From positions 1 to 64,000 of the forward strand of contig NZ_PZKE01000004.1 of NCBI RefSeq assembly GCF_003034965.1: 64,000 nt of DNA. Reading direction: 5' to 3'. This stretch comes from Fuscovulum blasticum DSM 2131. GTDB taxonomy: Bacteria; Pseudomonadota; Alphaproteobacteria; Rhodobacterales; Rhodobacteraceae. This document shows, piece by piece, positions 38,563 through 47,275 of the stretch. Below the pieces are notes generated by a model. The model was not told the origin of the DNA. It did no database searches and was given only the letters and a program-made list of their open reading frames with translations. The number at the start of each line of letters is the position of its first letter. Position 1 is the stretch's first letter. A program made the translations under genes and the position numbers.

Positions 38563-39174
38563 ATGATTGCGGTTCAGGACGAAGGGCGGTTGCGGATCGT
38601 GCGGCTGAACCGCCCGGACAAGGCGAATGCGCTGACGGCAGAGATGCTGGCGGCGGTGGCCGAGGCCGCCGAAGGGGCGGCCGGCGCGGGCGTGCAGGCG
38701 CTGATCCTGACCGGCGAGGGCAAGGTGTTTTCCGCCGGGGCCGATCTTGAGGCGGCCAAGGCCGGGCTGGCGACCGATCCGGTCTGGGAACGCGCCTCGG
38801 GCGCGGTGGCGGCGTTTCCCGGGCTGACGGTGGCGGCGCTGAACGGCACGCTGGCGGGCGGGGCCTTCGGCATTGCGCTGGCCTGCGATTGCCGCATCGC
38901 GGTGCCGGGGGCGAATTTCTTTTACCCGGTGATGAAGCTGGGCTACCGGCCGCAGCCCTCGGACCCGGCGCGTCTGGCGGCGCTGGTGGGGCCGGCGCGG
39001 GCGAAGATGATCCTGCTGGCGGGGCAGAAGATCGGCGCGGACGAGGCGCTGTCCTGGGGGCTGATCGACCGGATCGTGGCGGGCGAGGGGCTGCTGGACG
39101 CCGCCCGCGCGCTGTGCGCCGATGCGCTGGCGGCCACGGCGGCGCATGGGGCGGCGATCAAGGCGATGGTCTGA
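38563..39174 (+). CDS. Atypical crotonase-family protein lacking catalytic glutamates
   Basis: A 203-residue crotonase fold protein: 'IVRLNRPDKANALTAEML', oxyanion-hole 'FSAGADLEAA', 'NGTLAGGAFGIALACDCRIA'. At the two positions where hydratases carry Glu it has Gly (in 'AGGAFGIA') and Val (in 'FFYPVMKLGYRP'). It is also about 50 residues shorter than the 258-residue enzyme at 4573. It is therefore unlikely to be a hydratase; isomerase, decarboxylase or binding roles are possible. The ATG at 38563 has GGAGG upstream. Confidence 0.75.
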   Translation: MIAVQDEGRLRIVRLNRPDKANALTAEMLAAVAEAAEGAAGAGVQALILTGEGKVFSAGADLEAAKAGLATDPVWERASGAVAAFPGLTVAALNGTLAGGAFGIALACDCRIAVPGANFFYPVMKLGYRPQPSDPARLAALVGPARAKMILLAGQKIGADEALSWGLIDRIVAGEGLLDAARALCADALAATAAHGAAIKAMV

Positions 39175-39227
39175 CCGCCGGTTCGCGGCGGGGGCAGCTT
39201 GGGCAGGGGATCTGGGGCTTGGATGAC

Positions 39228-40379
39228 GTGACCGGATGCGATGCGCTGGTAATCGGGGCCGGCCCGGCGGGGCTGATGGCGGCCGGGGAACTGGCCGCCG
39301 CCGGACGGCGCGTGCTGGTGGCCGAAGCCAGGCCCAGCCCGGCGCGCAAGCTGCTGATGGCCGGAAAATCCGGGCTGAACGTCACCAAGCAGGAACCGCT
39401 GGCCGATTTCGTGACCCGCTATGATACCGCCTGGCTGGCGCCGATGCTGGCCGCCTTTGGCCCGGCCGAGGTGCAGAACTGGTGCCGGGGTCTGGGGCAG
39501 GAGGTGTTCACCGGATCGTCGGGGCGGGTGTTCCCGGTGGCGATGAAGGCCTCGCCCCTGCTGCGGGCCTGGTTGCAGCGGCTGGCCGCGGCGGGGGTGG
39601 ATCTGCGCACGCGCTGGCGCTGGGCGGGGTTTGACGGGGACGGGTTCCGCTTCGACACACCCGAGGGCGCGCAGGTGCTGCACCCGCGCGTCACCGTGCT
39701 GGCGCTGGGTGGGGCAAGCTGGGCGCGGCTGGGGTCGGACGGGGCCTGGGTGCCGTGGCTGCAAGGGCGCGGTGTCGGGGTGGCGCCATGGAAGCCGGCG
39801 AACATGGGGCTGGCGGTGCACTGGTCGCCGCCCATGGCGCGCTGGTTCGGCACGGCGGTCAAGGGCGCGACCCTGCACGCGGGCAAGGCGGTTTCGCGCG
39901 GCGAGTTCGTGATTTCCGCCCGCGGGCTGGAAGGTGGGGGGATCTATGCGGTGTCCCGCCCGCTGCGCGACGGCGCGGCGCTGGTGCTGGACCTGATGCC
40001 CGATGTGAGCGGGGCCGAGGTCGCGGCCCGGCTGTCGCGGATGAAGCCGGGCGAAAGCACCGCGAACCGGCTGCGCAAGCTGGGGCTGGCGCCGGGCACG
40101 GCGGCGCTGCTGCGGGAATGGGGGCGGGGCCTGCCGCTGGCGCAGGCGGTCAAGGCGCTGCCGGTGCGCCACGCCGGCCCCCGGCCGCTGGACGAGGCGA
40201 TCTCGGTCGCGGGCGGCATCACGCGCGACAGCATGACCGACGGTCTGGAACTGCGCGCCCTGCCCGGCGTCTTTGCCTGCGGCGAGATGCTGGACTGGGA
40301 AGCGCCGACCGGCGGCTACCTGCTGACGGGCTGCTGGGCCACGGGCCGGTGGGCGGGCCGGGCGGCGGCGCAGCGGTAG
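39228..40379 (+). CDS. NAD(P)/FAD-dependent oxidoreductase, HI0933/YhiN-like
   Basis: A flavoprotein of about 383 residues: Rossmann motif 'DALVIGAGPAGLMAAGELA' at the N-terminus, 'RKLLMAGKSGLNVTK', and a C-terminal 'FACGEMLDWEAPTGGYLLTGCWATG', the signature of the HI0933 family. The reaction is unknown. The start is uncertain: GTG 39228 gives the family N-terminus, and in-frame TTG 39219 is another option. Upstream is the atypical crotonase on the same strand (53-base gap). Confidence 0.85.
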   Translation: MTGCDALVIGAGPAGLMAAGELAAAGRRVLVAEARPSPARKLLMAGKSGLNVTKQEPLADFVTRYDTAWLAPMLAAFGPAEVQNWCRGLGQEVFTGSSGRVFPVAMKASPLLRAWLQRLAAAGVDLRTRWRWAGFDGDGFRFDTPEGAQVLHPRVTVLALGGASWARLGSDGAWVPWLQGRGVGVAPWKPANMGLAVHWSPPMARWFGTAVKGATLHAGKAVSRGEFVISARGLEGGGIYAVSRPLRDGAALVLDLMPDVSGAEVAARLSRMKPGESTANRLRKLGLAPGTAALLREWGRGLPLAQAVKALPVRHAGPRPLDEAISVAGGITRDSMTDGLELRALPGVFACGEMLDWEAPTGGYLLTGCWATGRWAGRAAAQR

Positions 40380-40384
40380 CGCCG

Positions 40385-40440
40385 GCGGGGGTTTTGCACC
40401 CCCGCACCCCCGCAGGGTATTTGCGCCAAGGGGAAGGGGC
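40385..40440 (+). repeat. Intergenic hairpin-plus-GGGTATTT repeat, copy 2
   Basis: GCGGGGGT (40385-40392) / ACCCCCGC (40398-40405), then ACCCCCGCAGGGTATTT (40406-40422) and a purine-rich AAGGGGAAGGGG end. The layout matches copy 1 at 33001-33050. It starts 6 bases after the flavoprotein stop, between convergent genes. Confidence 0.6.
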
Positions 40441-40445
40441 AGTCG

Positions 40446-40802
40446 CTAGAGTTTCAGCCCGGTGTGCTGCTCAATCTTGGCCTTCAAGAGCCCGAGTGCT
40501 AGCGTCTTGATCAACTCAAGGGTTGCATTTCCGCCGGTTTCGGCAACGACAGCCAGAGTCTTTTTCCAGATGCCATCGTCTCGGATTGCCTCTAGGTAAT
40601 CATGACCAGAATTGGTGATGCGAAAAGCTCCACTCCCAACGATAGCCAATAGTCCGGCATCCATCATTAGAAGGATATGGTACCGTTCTTTTAGCTCATC
40701 CGGCGTGGCGTCAGTCGTGGTTCCGGGCATTAACAGAAGCCAATCGTCCTCGCTCTCATACTCCAAGAGCAACTTGCGAATGTGCTCCTCGTCCCTTCTC
40801 AC
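40446..40802 (-). CDS. DUF2513-family protein, low G+C, probably acquired
   Basis: A 118-residue protein starting with [22 protein letters not shown], close to the MKRDM..IRKILL start of DUF2513 proteins, which are common in phages and mobile DNA. The middle '[16 protein letters not shown]' and '[20 protein letters not shown]' resemble a winged-helix. Its GTG overlaps the pheS stop (GTGA). G+C is much lower than around it: 56 of 120 bases in 40561-40680, against 40 of 60 in 41041-41100 within pheS. Function unknown; see findings. Confidence 0.8.
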   Translation of the reverse strand: MRRDEEHIRKLLLEYESEDDWLLLMPGTTTDATPDELKERYHILLMMDAGLLAIVGSGAFRITNSGHDYLEAIRDDGIWKKTLAVVAETGGNATLELIKTLALGLLKAKIEQHTGLKL

Positions 40803-41878
40803 CGGCTCAGCCCGCCCGGCAGGTCGGGCGCGTCCAGCGCGCTGAAGCCGTAGTGCTTGAGCCAGCGCAGGTCGCTTTCGAAGAAGGCGCGCAGGTCGGG
40901 GATGCCGTATTTCAGCATGGCGATGCGGTCGATGCCCATGCCGAAGGCGAAGCCCTGCCATTCGTCGGGGTTCACGCCGGCGGCCTGCAGCACCTTGGGG
41001 TGCATCATGCCCGAGCCAAGGATCTCCATCCATTTGTCGCCTTCGCCGATGCGAAGCTGGCCGCCGACGTTGGAATAGCGGATGTCCACCTCGGCCGAGG
41101 GTTCGGTGAAGGGGAAATGGCTTGCGCGGAAGCGCAGTTCCACCTGATCCACCTCGAAGAAGGCGCGGCAGAATTCCTCCAGCGTCCATTTCAGGTTGGC
41201 CATGCTGATGTCACGGTCGATGGCGATGCCTTCGACCTGATGGAACATCGGCGTGTGGGTCTGGTCCATGTCCATGCGGTAGACGCGGCCGGGCGCGATG
41301 ACCCGCAGCGGCGTGCCCATGGTTTGCAGCGCGCGGATCTGCACCGGGCTGGTGTGGGTGCGCAGCACATGCGGCGGGCGGTTGTCGCCTTCCGCGCGGG
41401 CCATGAAGAACGTGTCATGTTCCTGCCGCGCGGGGTGTTCCGGCGGGATGTTCAGCGCATCGAAATTGTACCAGTCGGGTTCCACCTGCGGGCCTTCGGC
41501 GACGGCAAAGCCCATGTCGGCGAAGATGGCGGTCAGTTCGTCCATCACCTGGCTGACCGGGTGGATGGTGCCCATGCGGCGCGGGCGGGCGGGAAGCGTT
41601 ACGTCCAGCCACTCGGCGCGCAGGCGTTCATCCAGCGCGGCATCGGCCAGCGCGGCCTTGCGGGCGCGCAGCGCGGCGTCGATTTCGTCTTTCAGCGCGT
41701 TAAGCTGGGCGCCGGCGGCCTTGCGTTCGTCGGGGTCCATGCGGCCCAGCGTGGCCATCAGGGCCGAAATCTCGCCCTTCTTGCCAAGGGCGGCGACGCG
41801 CACCTCTTCCAGCGCGGCCTCGCCCGCGGCGCCGGCCACGGCTGCGATGTACTTGCCACGGATGTCGGTCAGATCCAT
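40799..41878 (-). CDS. pheS: Phenylalanyl-tRNA synthetase alpha subunit
   Basis: A 359-residue class II synthetase subunit: N-terminal coiled coil, motif 2 '[22 protein letters not shown]' and motif 3 '[22 protein letters not shown]'. The ATG at 41878 ([10 protein letters not shown]) has GGAG upstream and gives standard length; 57 bases of open frame upstream are ignored. pheT, which normally follows, is not in the window; the DUF2513 gene takes its place. Confidence 0.96.
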   Translation of the reverse strand: MDLTDIRGKYIAAVAGAAGEAALEEVRVAALGKKGEISALMATLGRMDPDERKAAGAQLNALKDEIDAALRARKAALADAALDERLRAEWLDVTLPARPRRMGTIHPVSQVMDELTAIFADMGFAVAEGPQVEPDWYNFDALNIPPEHPARQEHDTFFMARAEGDNRPPHVLRTHTSPVQIRALQTMGTPLRVIAPGRVYRMDMDQTHTPMFHQVEGIAIDRDISMANLKWTLEEFCRAFFEVDQVELRFRASHFPFTEPSAEVDIRYSNVGGQLRIGEGDKWMEILGSGMMHPKVLQAAGVNPDEWQGFAFGMGIDRIAMLKYGIPDLRAFFESDLRWLKHYGFSALDAPDLPGGLSR

Positions 41879-41941
41879 CGGGGACTCCGGGTAAAATTCC
41901 GGTCCGGGGTTAGCGGGGCGGGGCCGCGAATGCAAGGGGAA

Positions 41942-41967
41942 GGGCCCCGCCGTTGCCGGCGAGGCCC
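41942..41967 (-). terminator. Terminator after the alanine symporter gene
   Basis: On the minus strand GGGCCTCGCCG pairs with CGGCGGGGCCC (one G-T pair, 11 bp) around a GCAA tetraloop, followed by TTCCCCTTG. It separates the symporter from pheS. Confidence 0.65.
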
Positions 41968-41994
41968 CTGTTCAGACGCGCAGCCGTGGCGGCG

Positions 41995-43419
41995 TCACTT
42001 CCAGATGTCGGCATCCACCCCGCGGGCGATCTCGGGGTGATCGGCGATGTGGAACTGCGGTTCCCGCCCGGCATCGCGCTGGCGGAAGTAGTTCTGCGTC
42101 AGCGTCACCACGGTGCCCGACAGGGCGACGATGGCGATCAGGTTGATCGTGGCCATCAGCCCCATCGAGGCATCCGCCAGGTCGAAGACGGTGGACACCG
42201 CCTGCAACGCGCCCCAGATCACCATGGCCAGCACCAGCGAGCGCAGGATGGTCAGCCCGGTGCGGTTGCCGATGCCCAGGAAGGACATCGCCATTTCCGA
42301 ATAGGCGTAGTTGCCGATGATCGAGGTGAAGGCGAAGAAGAAGATCGCCACCGCCACGAACCAGCTTCCGATGCCGCCGATATGTTCCTGCATCGCGGCC
42401 TGCGTCAGTTGGGTGCCGGTCAGCTCTCCTCCGGGGGTATAGACGCCGGACAACAGGATCATCAGCGCGGTGCAGGTGCAGATCAGGATGGTGTCGATGA
42501 AGACGCCAAGCGCCTGCACGAAGCCCTGGCTGGAGGGGTGGTGCGGGTTGGGCGAGGCGGCGGCGGCGATGTTCGGCGCCGAACCCATGCCGGCCTCGTT
42601 CGAGAAGAGGCCGCGCTTGACGCCGTTCAGCATGGCCGCGGCCAGACCGCCGGCCACGCCGCCCGCCGCTTCGGCAAGGCCGAAGGCATTGGCGACGATG
42701 TGATACAGCATGGCGGGCACTTCGGTCAGGTTGGTCACCAGCACGAAGAGCGCGACCAGAATGTAGATGCCGGCCATGAAGGGCACGACATATTCGGCCA
42801 CGCGGGCGATCTGGCGGATGCCGCCGAAGATGACGATGGCGGTCAGCGCGGCCAGCGCAAGGCCGGTGACGGGCTTCGGAATCCCGAAGGCGCCGGTCAT
42901 CGCATCGGCGATGGAATTCGCCTGCACGGCGTTGAACACCAGGCCGAAGGACAGGATCAGGCAGACCGAGAAGACGGCGCCCAGCCAGGGCAGGCCAAGG
43001 CCGTGCGCGATGTAGAAGGCCGGGCCGCCGCGATAGACGGCATCGGCTTCGCTGCCCGGTTCCCGCACCTTGTAAAGCTGCGCCAGGGTGGATTCGGCAT
43101 AGGCCGTGGCCATGCCGACGAAGGCAACGACCCACATCCAGAAGATCGCGCCCGGGCCGCCCAGAACCAGCGCGACGGCCACGCCGGCGATGTTGCCGGT
43201 GCCCACGCGCGAGGCAAGGCTGGTGCAAAGCGCCTGAAACGGCGAGATGCCGCCCCGGTCACCGGCCGGTGCGGCGGTGACCGAGCGGATCATCTCGCCA
43301 AAGCGCAGGATCTGCTGGAAGCGGAGACGGATGGTGAAGTAGATGCCGACGGCGATCAGGCCGTAGATCAGCACATACCCCCAGAAGACCGTATTCAGAA
43401 AACCTATGATAGCCGTCAC
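41995..43419 (-). CDS. Alanine:sodium symporter (AGCS family)
   Basis: A 474-residue transporter with about 11 membrane segments and the AGCS signatures 'SRVGTGNIAGVAVAL' near residue 85 and 'NEAGMGSAPNIAAAA' in the middle. It imports alanine or glycine with Na+. Start: GTG 43419 is preferred over GTG 43428 because AAGGAG is then 8 bases upstream, while at 43428 the start would overlap it. It lies between the rplT terminator and pheS. Confidence 0.92.
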   Translation of the reverse strand: MTAIIGFLNTVFWGYVLIYGLIAVGIYFTIRLRFQQILRFGEMIRSVTAAPAGDRGGISPFQALCTSLASRVGTGNIAGVAVALVLGGPGAIFWMWVVAFVGMATAYAESTLAQLYKVREPGSEADAVYRGGPAFYIAHGLGLPWLGAVFSVCLILSFGLVFNAVQANSIADAMTGAFGIPKPVTGLALAALTAIVIFGGIRQIARVAEYVVPFMAGIYILVALFVLVTNLTEVPAMLYHIVANAFGLAEAAGGVAGGLAAAMLNGVKRGLFSNEAGMGSAPNIAAAASPNPHHPSSQGFVQALGVFIDTILICTCTALMILLSGVYTPGGELTGTQLTQAAMQEHIGGIGSWFVAVAIFFFAFTSIIGNYAYSEMAMSFLGIGNRTGLTILRSLVLAMVIWGALQAVSTVFDLADASMGLMATINLIAIVALSGTVVTLTQNYFRQRDAGREPQFHIADHPEIARGVDADIWK

Positions 43420-43570
43420 TGCCTGCACTCCTTGACTGGCACCCCGTTGCTTGCACCGCGGGCCAGAGCATTCCGGCCGAGGTAACGAAACTGTGACACG
43501 GGGGCGAGGCAGGGCGCAAACAAAACCCGCATCTTCACGGCAACAATGCGGAAGCGGCAGTTGGCGGCCA

Positions 43571-43606
43571 AAAGCAAAGGGCCGCCCGATTGCGCGGGCG
43601 GCCCTT
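43571..43606 (-). terminator. rpmI-rplT terminator
   Basis: AAGGGCCGCCCG (43577-43588) / CGGGCGGCCCTT (43595-43606), a 12-bp perfect stem, followed on the minus strand by TTGCTTTTGG. It is 22 bases after the rplT stop. Confidence 0.85.
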
Positions 43607-43628
43607 GCGATGCGGTTGCTTAGGCGGC

Positions 43629-43994
43629 TCAGGCGGCCAGGGCCGAGCGGGCCTTGTCGGCGATCACGTTGAACGCTTCGGGTTCGTGCACGGCGAGATC
43701 GGCCAGAACCTTGCGGTCCACCTCGATCCCGGCCTTGGCCAGACCGGCGATCAGACGCGAGTAGGTGAAGGCCGGGTCGAACAGACGCACGGCCGCGTTG
43801 ATCCGCTGGATCCAGAGCGCGCGGAAGCTGCGCTTCTTGGCCTTGCGGTCGCGGGTGGCGTACTGGTTCGCCTTGTCGACCGCCTGGGTGGCGGTGCGGA
43901 AGTTGGTGGAACGGGCGGCATAATAGCCCGAAGCCGCCTTGATCACCTTGCGGTGACGGGCGTGGGTGACCTTGCCGGATTTGACGCGGGACAT
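43629..43994 (-). CDS. rplT: 50S ribosomal protein L20
   Basis: A 121-residue L20: [22 protein letters not shown], '[17 protein letters not shown]' and the globular C-terminal '[17 protein letters not shown]'. It binds 23S rRNA early in 50S assembly and in some bacteria represses its own operon. It lies 12 bases after rpmI. infC, the usual first gene of this operon, is not adjacent. Confidence 0.97.
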   Translation of the reverse strand: MSRVKSGKVTHARHRKVIKAASGYYAARSTNFRTATQAVDKANQYATRDRKAKKRSFRALWIQRINAAVRLFDPAFTYSRLIAGLAKAGIEVDRKVLADLAVHEPEAFNVIADKARSALAA

Positions 43995-44006
43995 GTTTCG
44001 CTCTCC

Positions 44007-44207
44007 TTACCGGTTGTAGGGCATGTATTTCTTGACGATGCCTTCGTCGCTGGCGTTCAGGATCATGGTCCCGGTCGCCTGGCGCGTGAACTTCGTCGTG
44101 CGTTTGATCATGCCGTGGCGCTTGCCGGCCACACCGGCCTTCACGCGCCCGCTGGCGGTGAAGGAGAACCGCTTCTTCGCAGCGGATTTGGTCTTCATCT
44201 TGGGCAT
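44007..44207 (-). CDS. rpmI: 50S ribosomal protein L35
   Basis: A 66-residue L35, [20 protein letters not shown], ending '[10 protein letters not shown]'. GGAG lies 6 bases before the ATG at 44207. The longer open frame upstream is leader RNA. It is first gene of the rpmI-rplT unit, with a promoter at 44281-44309. Confidence 0.97.
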   Translation of the reverse strand: MPKMKTKSAAKKRFSFTASGRVKAGVAGKRHGMIKRTTKFTRQATGTMILNASDEGIVKKYMPYNR

Positions 44208-44280
44208 TTTACACTCCAGTGTTTCGCGCGCGGGGAGGCATGCCACATTCGCCGTCCGCGCGGTTCTTTCCGAAGTCGCC

Positions 44281-44309
44281 CCTATAGGCGGCCATCGGCG
44301 GGCGCGCAA
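44281..44309 (-). promoter_or_regulatory. Probable rpmI-rplT promoter
   Basis: On the minus strand: -35 TTGCGC (44309-44304), 17-base spacer, -10 TATAGG (44286-44281). It leaves a leader of roughly 70 bases before rpmI, room for L20-type autocontrol, though I see no clear L20 binding fold. Confidence 0.55.
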
Positions 44310-44327
44310 GGGGATTCGCGGGCCGGG

Positions 44328-44552
44328 TCAGTTCAGATAGCGCCCCACGACCGAGGCCATGGCCTGTGTCGCCTGGGCAAAGGTATAGCCCCCGGGTTTC
44401 TGCGTCAGCGCCGCCACGATCAGCGCCCCTGCCGCAATCAGCATGATCGCCCCGATGCGGGGCGGTCTCCCCTCGGTCCAGGCCGAGAGGAGCGAAGGGA
44501 TGGTCAGGGCCGCCAGCACGACCCCGACGGTCAGATACAGATCGGTATCCAT
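44328..44552 (-). CDS. Small membrane protein, 74 residues, unknown
   Basis: Two hydrophobic segments (MDTDLYLTVGVVLAALTIPS and 'IGAIMLIAAGALIVAAL') linked by a short Arg/Pro loop, with 'FAQATQAMASVVGRYLN' at the end. No family recognised with certainty. The ATG at 44552 has GGGGA upstream. Between pyk and rpmI on the same strand, 35 bases after the pyk stop. Confidence 0.7.
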   Translation of the reverse strand: MDTDLYLTVGVVLAALTIPSLLSAWTEGRPPRIGAIMLIAAGALIVAALTQKPGGYTFAQATQAMASVVGRYLN

Positions 44553-44587
44553 CTTGTCCCCGATGGCAGAGGGCGGTTGACCCAAGG

Positions 44588-46033
44588 TTAGCCGGGGTCA
44601 ACCTTCGAAATCAACCGTTCGTCGCAGGGGGCGACGCGCAGGATGTTGGTGGTGCCCTGCACGTTGAAGGGCACGCCCGCGGTGACAACGATGAAATCGT
44701 TTTCCTTGGCGAACCCGTCCCGCAGCGCGGCCTGCACCGCCGAAAGCACGGCGCCTTTGAAACGTTCCTGTTCGGGCACGATCACGCAATGCGCGCCCCA
44801 GGTCAGGGCAATGCGGCGGGCGGTTTCCACCAGCGGCGTCAGGGCGATGATCGGCACCTGCGGGCGTTCACGCGCGGTCAGCCCGACCGTGGTGCCGGTC
44901 TGGGTGAAGCAGGCGATCACCTTGATATTGGTGGATTCGGCAATCTCGCGCGCGGCGGCCACGATTCCATCGGCCACCGTGGTGCGGCTGACGATGCGGC
45001 TGGCCGCGATGATCGAGCGGTAGGTCGAATCCTTCTCGACCGACATCGCCACGTTGTCCATGGTGCGGACCGCCTCGACCGGGAACTTGCCGGCGGCGCT
45101 TTCGGCCGACAGCATGATCGCATCGGCGCCTTCGTAGATGGCGGTGGCCACGTCGGAAACCTCGGCCCGGGTCGGCATCGGGTTTTCGATCATCGATTCC
45201 AGCATCTGCGTCGCCACGATCACCGGCTTGGCGGCGGCGCGGGCGCCCCGGATCAGCCGCTTCTGGATCGGTGGCACGGAATGGACCGGCAGTTCCACCC
45301 CAAGGTCGCCCCGGGCAACCATGATTCCGTCTGACACCGCAAGGATGGCGTCATAGGCCTTGACCGCCGCGGGCTTCTCGATCTTGGACAGGATCGCGGC
45401 GCGGCCCCTGGCCAGGGCGCGGGCCTCGGTCACGTCTTCGGGGCGCTGTACGAAGGACAGCGCCAGCCAGTCCACCCCCAGTTCGCAGGCAAATTCCAGA
45501 TCGGCGCGGTCCTTCACCGACAGCGCCGCCAGTGGCAGCACCACATCGGGGACGTTCACGCCCTTGCGGTTGGAAATCGTGCCGCCGACGACCACGGTGC
45601 AATCGGCGAAGTCGGGGCCACAGGTGTTGACCGAAAGGCGGATCTTGCCATCGTTCACCAGCAGCGTGGCGCCGGGTTCAAGGGCGGCAAAGATCTCGGG
45701 GTGGGGCAGTTGCACGCGATGGCCGTCACCGGGCGCCGGGTCCAGATCAAGGCGGAAACGGTCGCCGTCTTCCAGATCATGCGCGCCGGCCGCAAAGGTG
45801 CCGACCCGCAGCTTCGGACCCTGAAGGTCGGCCAGGATGCCGATCGGGCGGCCAAGGTCTTTCTCGACCTGCCGGATGATGACATGCCGCGCGCGGATGT
45901 CGTCATGGGTGCCGTGGCTCATGTTCAGGCGGAACACGTCGGCCCCCGCCTCGAACAGGGCGCGGATCATCGGGTAGTCGTTGGAGGCCGGCCCGAGGGT
46001 GGCCACGATCTTCACGTTGCGGTGGCGGCGCAT
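44588..46033 (-). CDS. pyk: Pyruvate kinase
   Basis: A 481-residue enzyme converting PEP and ADP to pyruvate and ATP. Motifs: 'KIVATLGPASNDYPMI' at the N-terminus, 'RLNMSHGTHDD', the catalytic lysine region 'AILSKIEKPAAV', and 'MVARGDLGVELP'. The ATG at 46033 (MRRHRNVK) has GGAGG 7 bases upstream and gives family length. The much longer upstream frame runs antisense over the amidohydrolase and is not coding. Confidence 0.97.
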   Translation of the reverse strand: MRRHRNVKIVATLGPASNDYPMIRALFEAGADVFRLNMSHGTHDDIRARHVIIRQVEKDLGRPIGILADLQGPKLRVGTFAAGAHDLEDGDRFRLDLDPAPGDGHRVQLPHPEIFAALEPGATLLVNDGKIRLSVNTCGPDFADCTVVVGGTISNRKGVNVPDVVLPLAALSVKDRADLEFACELGVDWLALSFVQRPEDVTEARALARGRAAILSKIEKPAAVKAYDAILAVSDGIMVARGDLGVELPVHSVPPIQKRLIRGARAAAKPVIVATQMLESMIENPMPTRAEVSDVATAIYEGADAIMLSAESAAGKFPVEAVRTMDNVAMSVEKDSTYRSIIAASRIVSRTTVADGIVAAAREIAESTNIKVIACFTQTGTTVGLTARERPQVPIIALTPLVETARRIALTWGAHCVIVPEQERFKGAVLSAVQAALRDGFAKENDFIVVTAGVPFNVQGTTNILRVAPCDERLISKVDPG

Positions 46034-46224
46034 CTGCCATCCTCCTGCTTGCATTGGTGTTCGTGGTGGGCCGAGGCGGGTTATGGCGCAAAGTGCCGCA
46101 GGCCGCAACGCGGATTTGACATCCTTCCCGTAACGCTTTGGTGCCGCCCGGGGCCGAAAGGGTTTACCTGACCATGACCTTGGCATAACTGCGGATTCCA
46201 CGGCGCGAAAAACGGGGTGGAACG

Positions 46225-46959
46225 GTGTCCCATGTGATTGAGGGCGAAGATCGGCCGGGACGCTGGCTGGTGACCTGTGACCACGCCTCGAACCGGGTGC
46301 CCGACTGGGTGGCGGGGGGCGATCTGGGCCTGCCGCCCGCCGACATGGCCCGCCATATTGCCTGGGACCCCGGCGCCGCCGGGGTGGCCCGGGCGCTGGG
46401 GCGGCTGTTGGACAGCCCCGTGATCTGTTCCGACTTCTCGCGTCTGGTGATCGACCCGAACCGGGGCGAGGATGATCCGACACTGGTGATGCGGCTTTAT
46501 GATGGCAGCATCGTTCCGGTGAACCGGCGCATCACGCCTGCCGAAATCGACGAAAGGCTGGAACGCCTGTATCGCCCCTACCATGCCGCCTATGCCGGGC
46601 TTGCGGCGCGGCGGGCGGATACGGTCATTCTGGCGATCCACAGTTTCACCCGCTGCCTGAACGGCCGGCCACCCCGGCCCTGGCAGGTGGGGGTGCTGTA
46701 TTCGCATCTGGACGAACGGCTGTCCCGCCCGCTGATCGCGCGGCTGCAGGCGCAGCCCGACCTTTGTGTCGGCGACAACGAACCCTATTCCGGGCATCTT
46801 CCGGGGGATGCGATCGACCGCCACGCCCTTGTGCCGGGGCGGCTGAATACCTTGATCGAGGTCAGGAACGACCTGATCGCCACTGCCGAAGGGCAGCAGG
46901 AATGGGCCGCCCGGCTGGCGCCGGTGCTGGCCGCAGCGCTGGAGGATGCCGATGGATGA
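46225..46959 (+). CDS. N-formylglutamate amidohydrolase family protein (second copy)
   Basis: A 244-residue protein: 'WLVTCDHASNRVPD' with a likely zinc His, 'DPGAAGVARALGRLLDSPVI', 'SRLVIDPNR', 'ILAIHSFT' and 'EVRNDLI'. These match the short N-formylglutamate amidohydrolase group, distantly related to the 293-residue protein at 18789. The start is GTG. It overlaps the DUF1244 gene by 8 bases, and that pairing recurs in relatives. Real substrate unknown. Confidence 0.83.
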   Translation: MSHVIEGEDRPGRWLVTCDHASNRVPDWVAGGDLGLPPADMARHIAWDPGAAGVARALGRLLDSPVICSDFSRLVIDPNRGEDDPTLVMRLYDGSIVPVNRRITPAEIDERLERLYRPYHAAYAGLAARRADTVILAIHSFTRCLNGRPPRPWQVGVLYSHLDERLSRPLIARLQAQPDLCVGDNEPYSGHLPGDAIDRHALVPGRLNTLIEVRNDLIATAEGQQEWAARLAPVLAAALEDADG

Positions 46960-47266
46960 CGCCACCCGCACCGAACTGGAAGCCGCCGCCTTCCGCGAAC
47001 TGGTGCATCACCTGATGGTGAAGCGCCCCGAGGTGCAGAACATCGACCTGATGAACCTGGGCGGGTTCTGCCGCAACTGCCTGTCGCGCTGGTATCAGGA
47101 GGCGGCGGCGGCCCGTGGCATTGCGATGACGAAAGAGGAATCGCGCGAAATCGTCTATGGGATGCCCTATGCCGACTGGGTGGCGCAGCACCAGACCGAG
47201 GCCAGCCCCGAACAGAAGGCCGCCTTCGAGGTGGCCTATACCGAGAATGTCGGCCCGCGCGAGTAA
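46952..47266 (+). CDS. DUF1244 family protein
   Basis: A 104-residue soluble protein with the strongly conserved DUF1244 core 'HLMVKRPEVQNIDLMNLGGF' followed by 'CRNCLSRWYQEAA' (two cysteines) and 'YGMPYADWV'. The ATG at 46952 is preferred because GGAGG (46941-46945) is then 6 bases away; ATG 46946 directly abuts it. Biochemical function unknown; the CxxC could bind metal. Cotranslated with the amidohydrolase. Confidence 0.9.
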   Translation: MDDATRTELEAAAFRELVHHLMVKRPEVQNIDLMNLGGFCRNCLSRWYQEAAAARGIAMTKEESREIVYGMPYADWVAQHQTEASPEQKAAFEVAYTENVGPRE

Positions 47267-47275
47267 ACCCCCGCG

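Noticed and set aside
36863-38566. 567-codon plus frame opposite the second DUF2125 gene
   Set aside because: Gly/Arg/His-rich antisense filler. The minus strand has a signal peptide and a paralogue next door.
44588-46483. 631-residue version of pyruvate kinase with a long N-terminal extension
   Set aside because: The extension is antisense to the amidohydrolase gene, and the ATG at 46033 has a strong ribosome binding site and gives the normal length.
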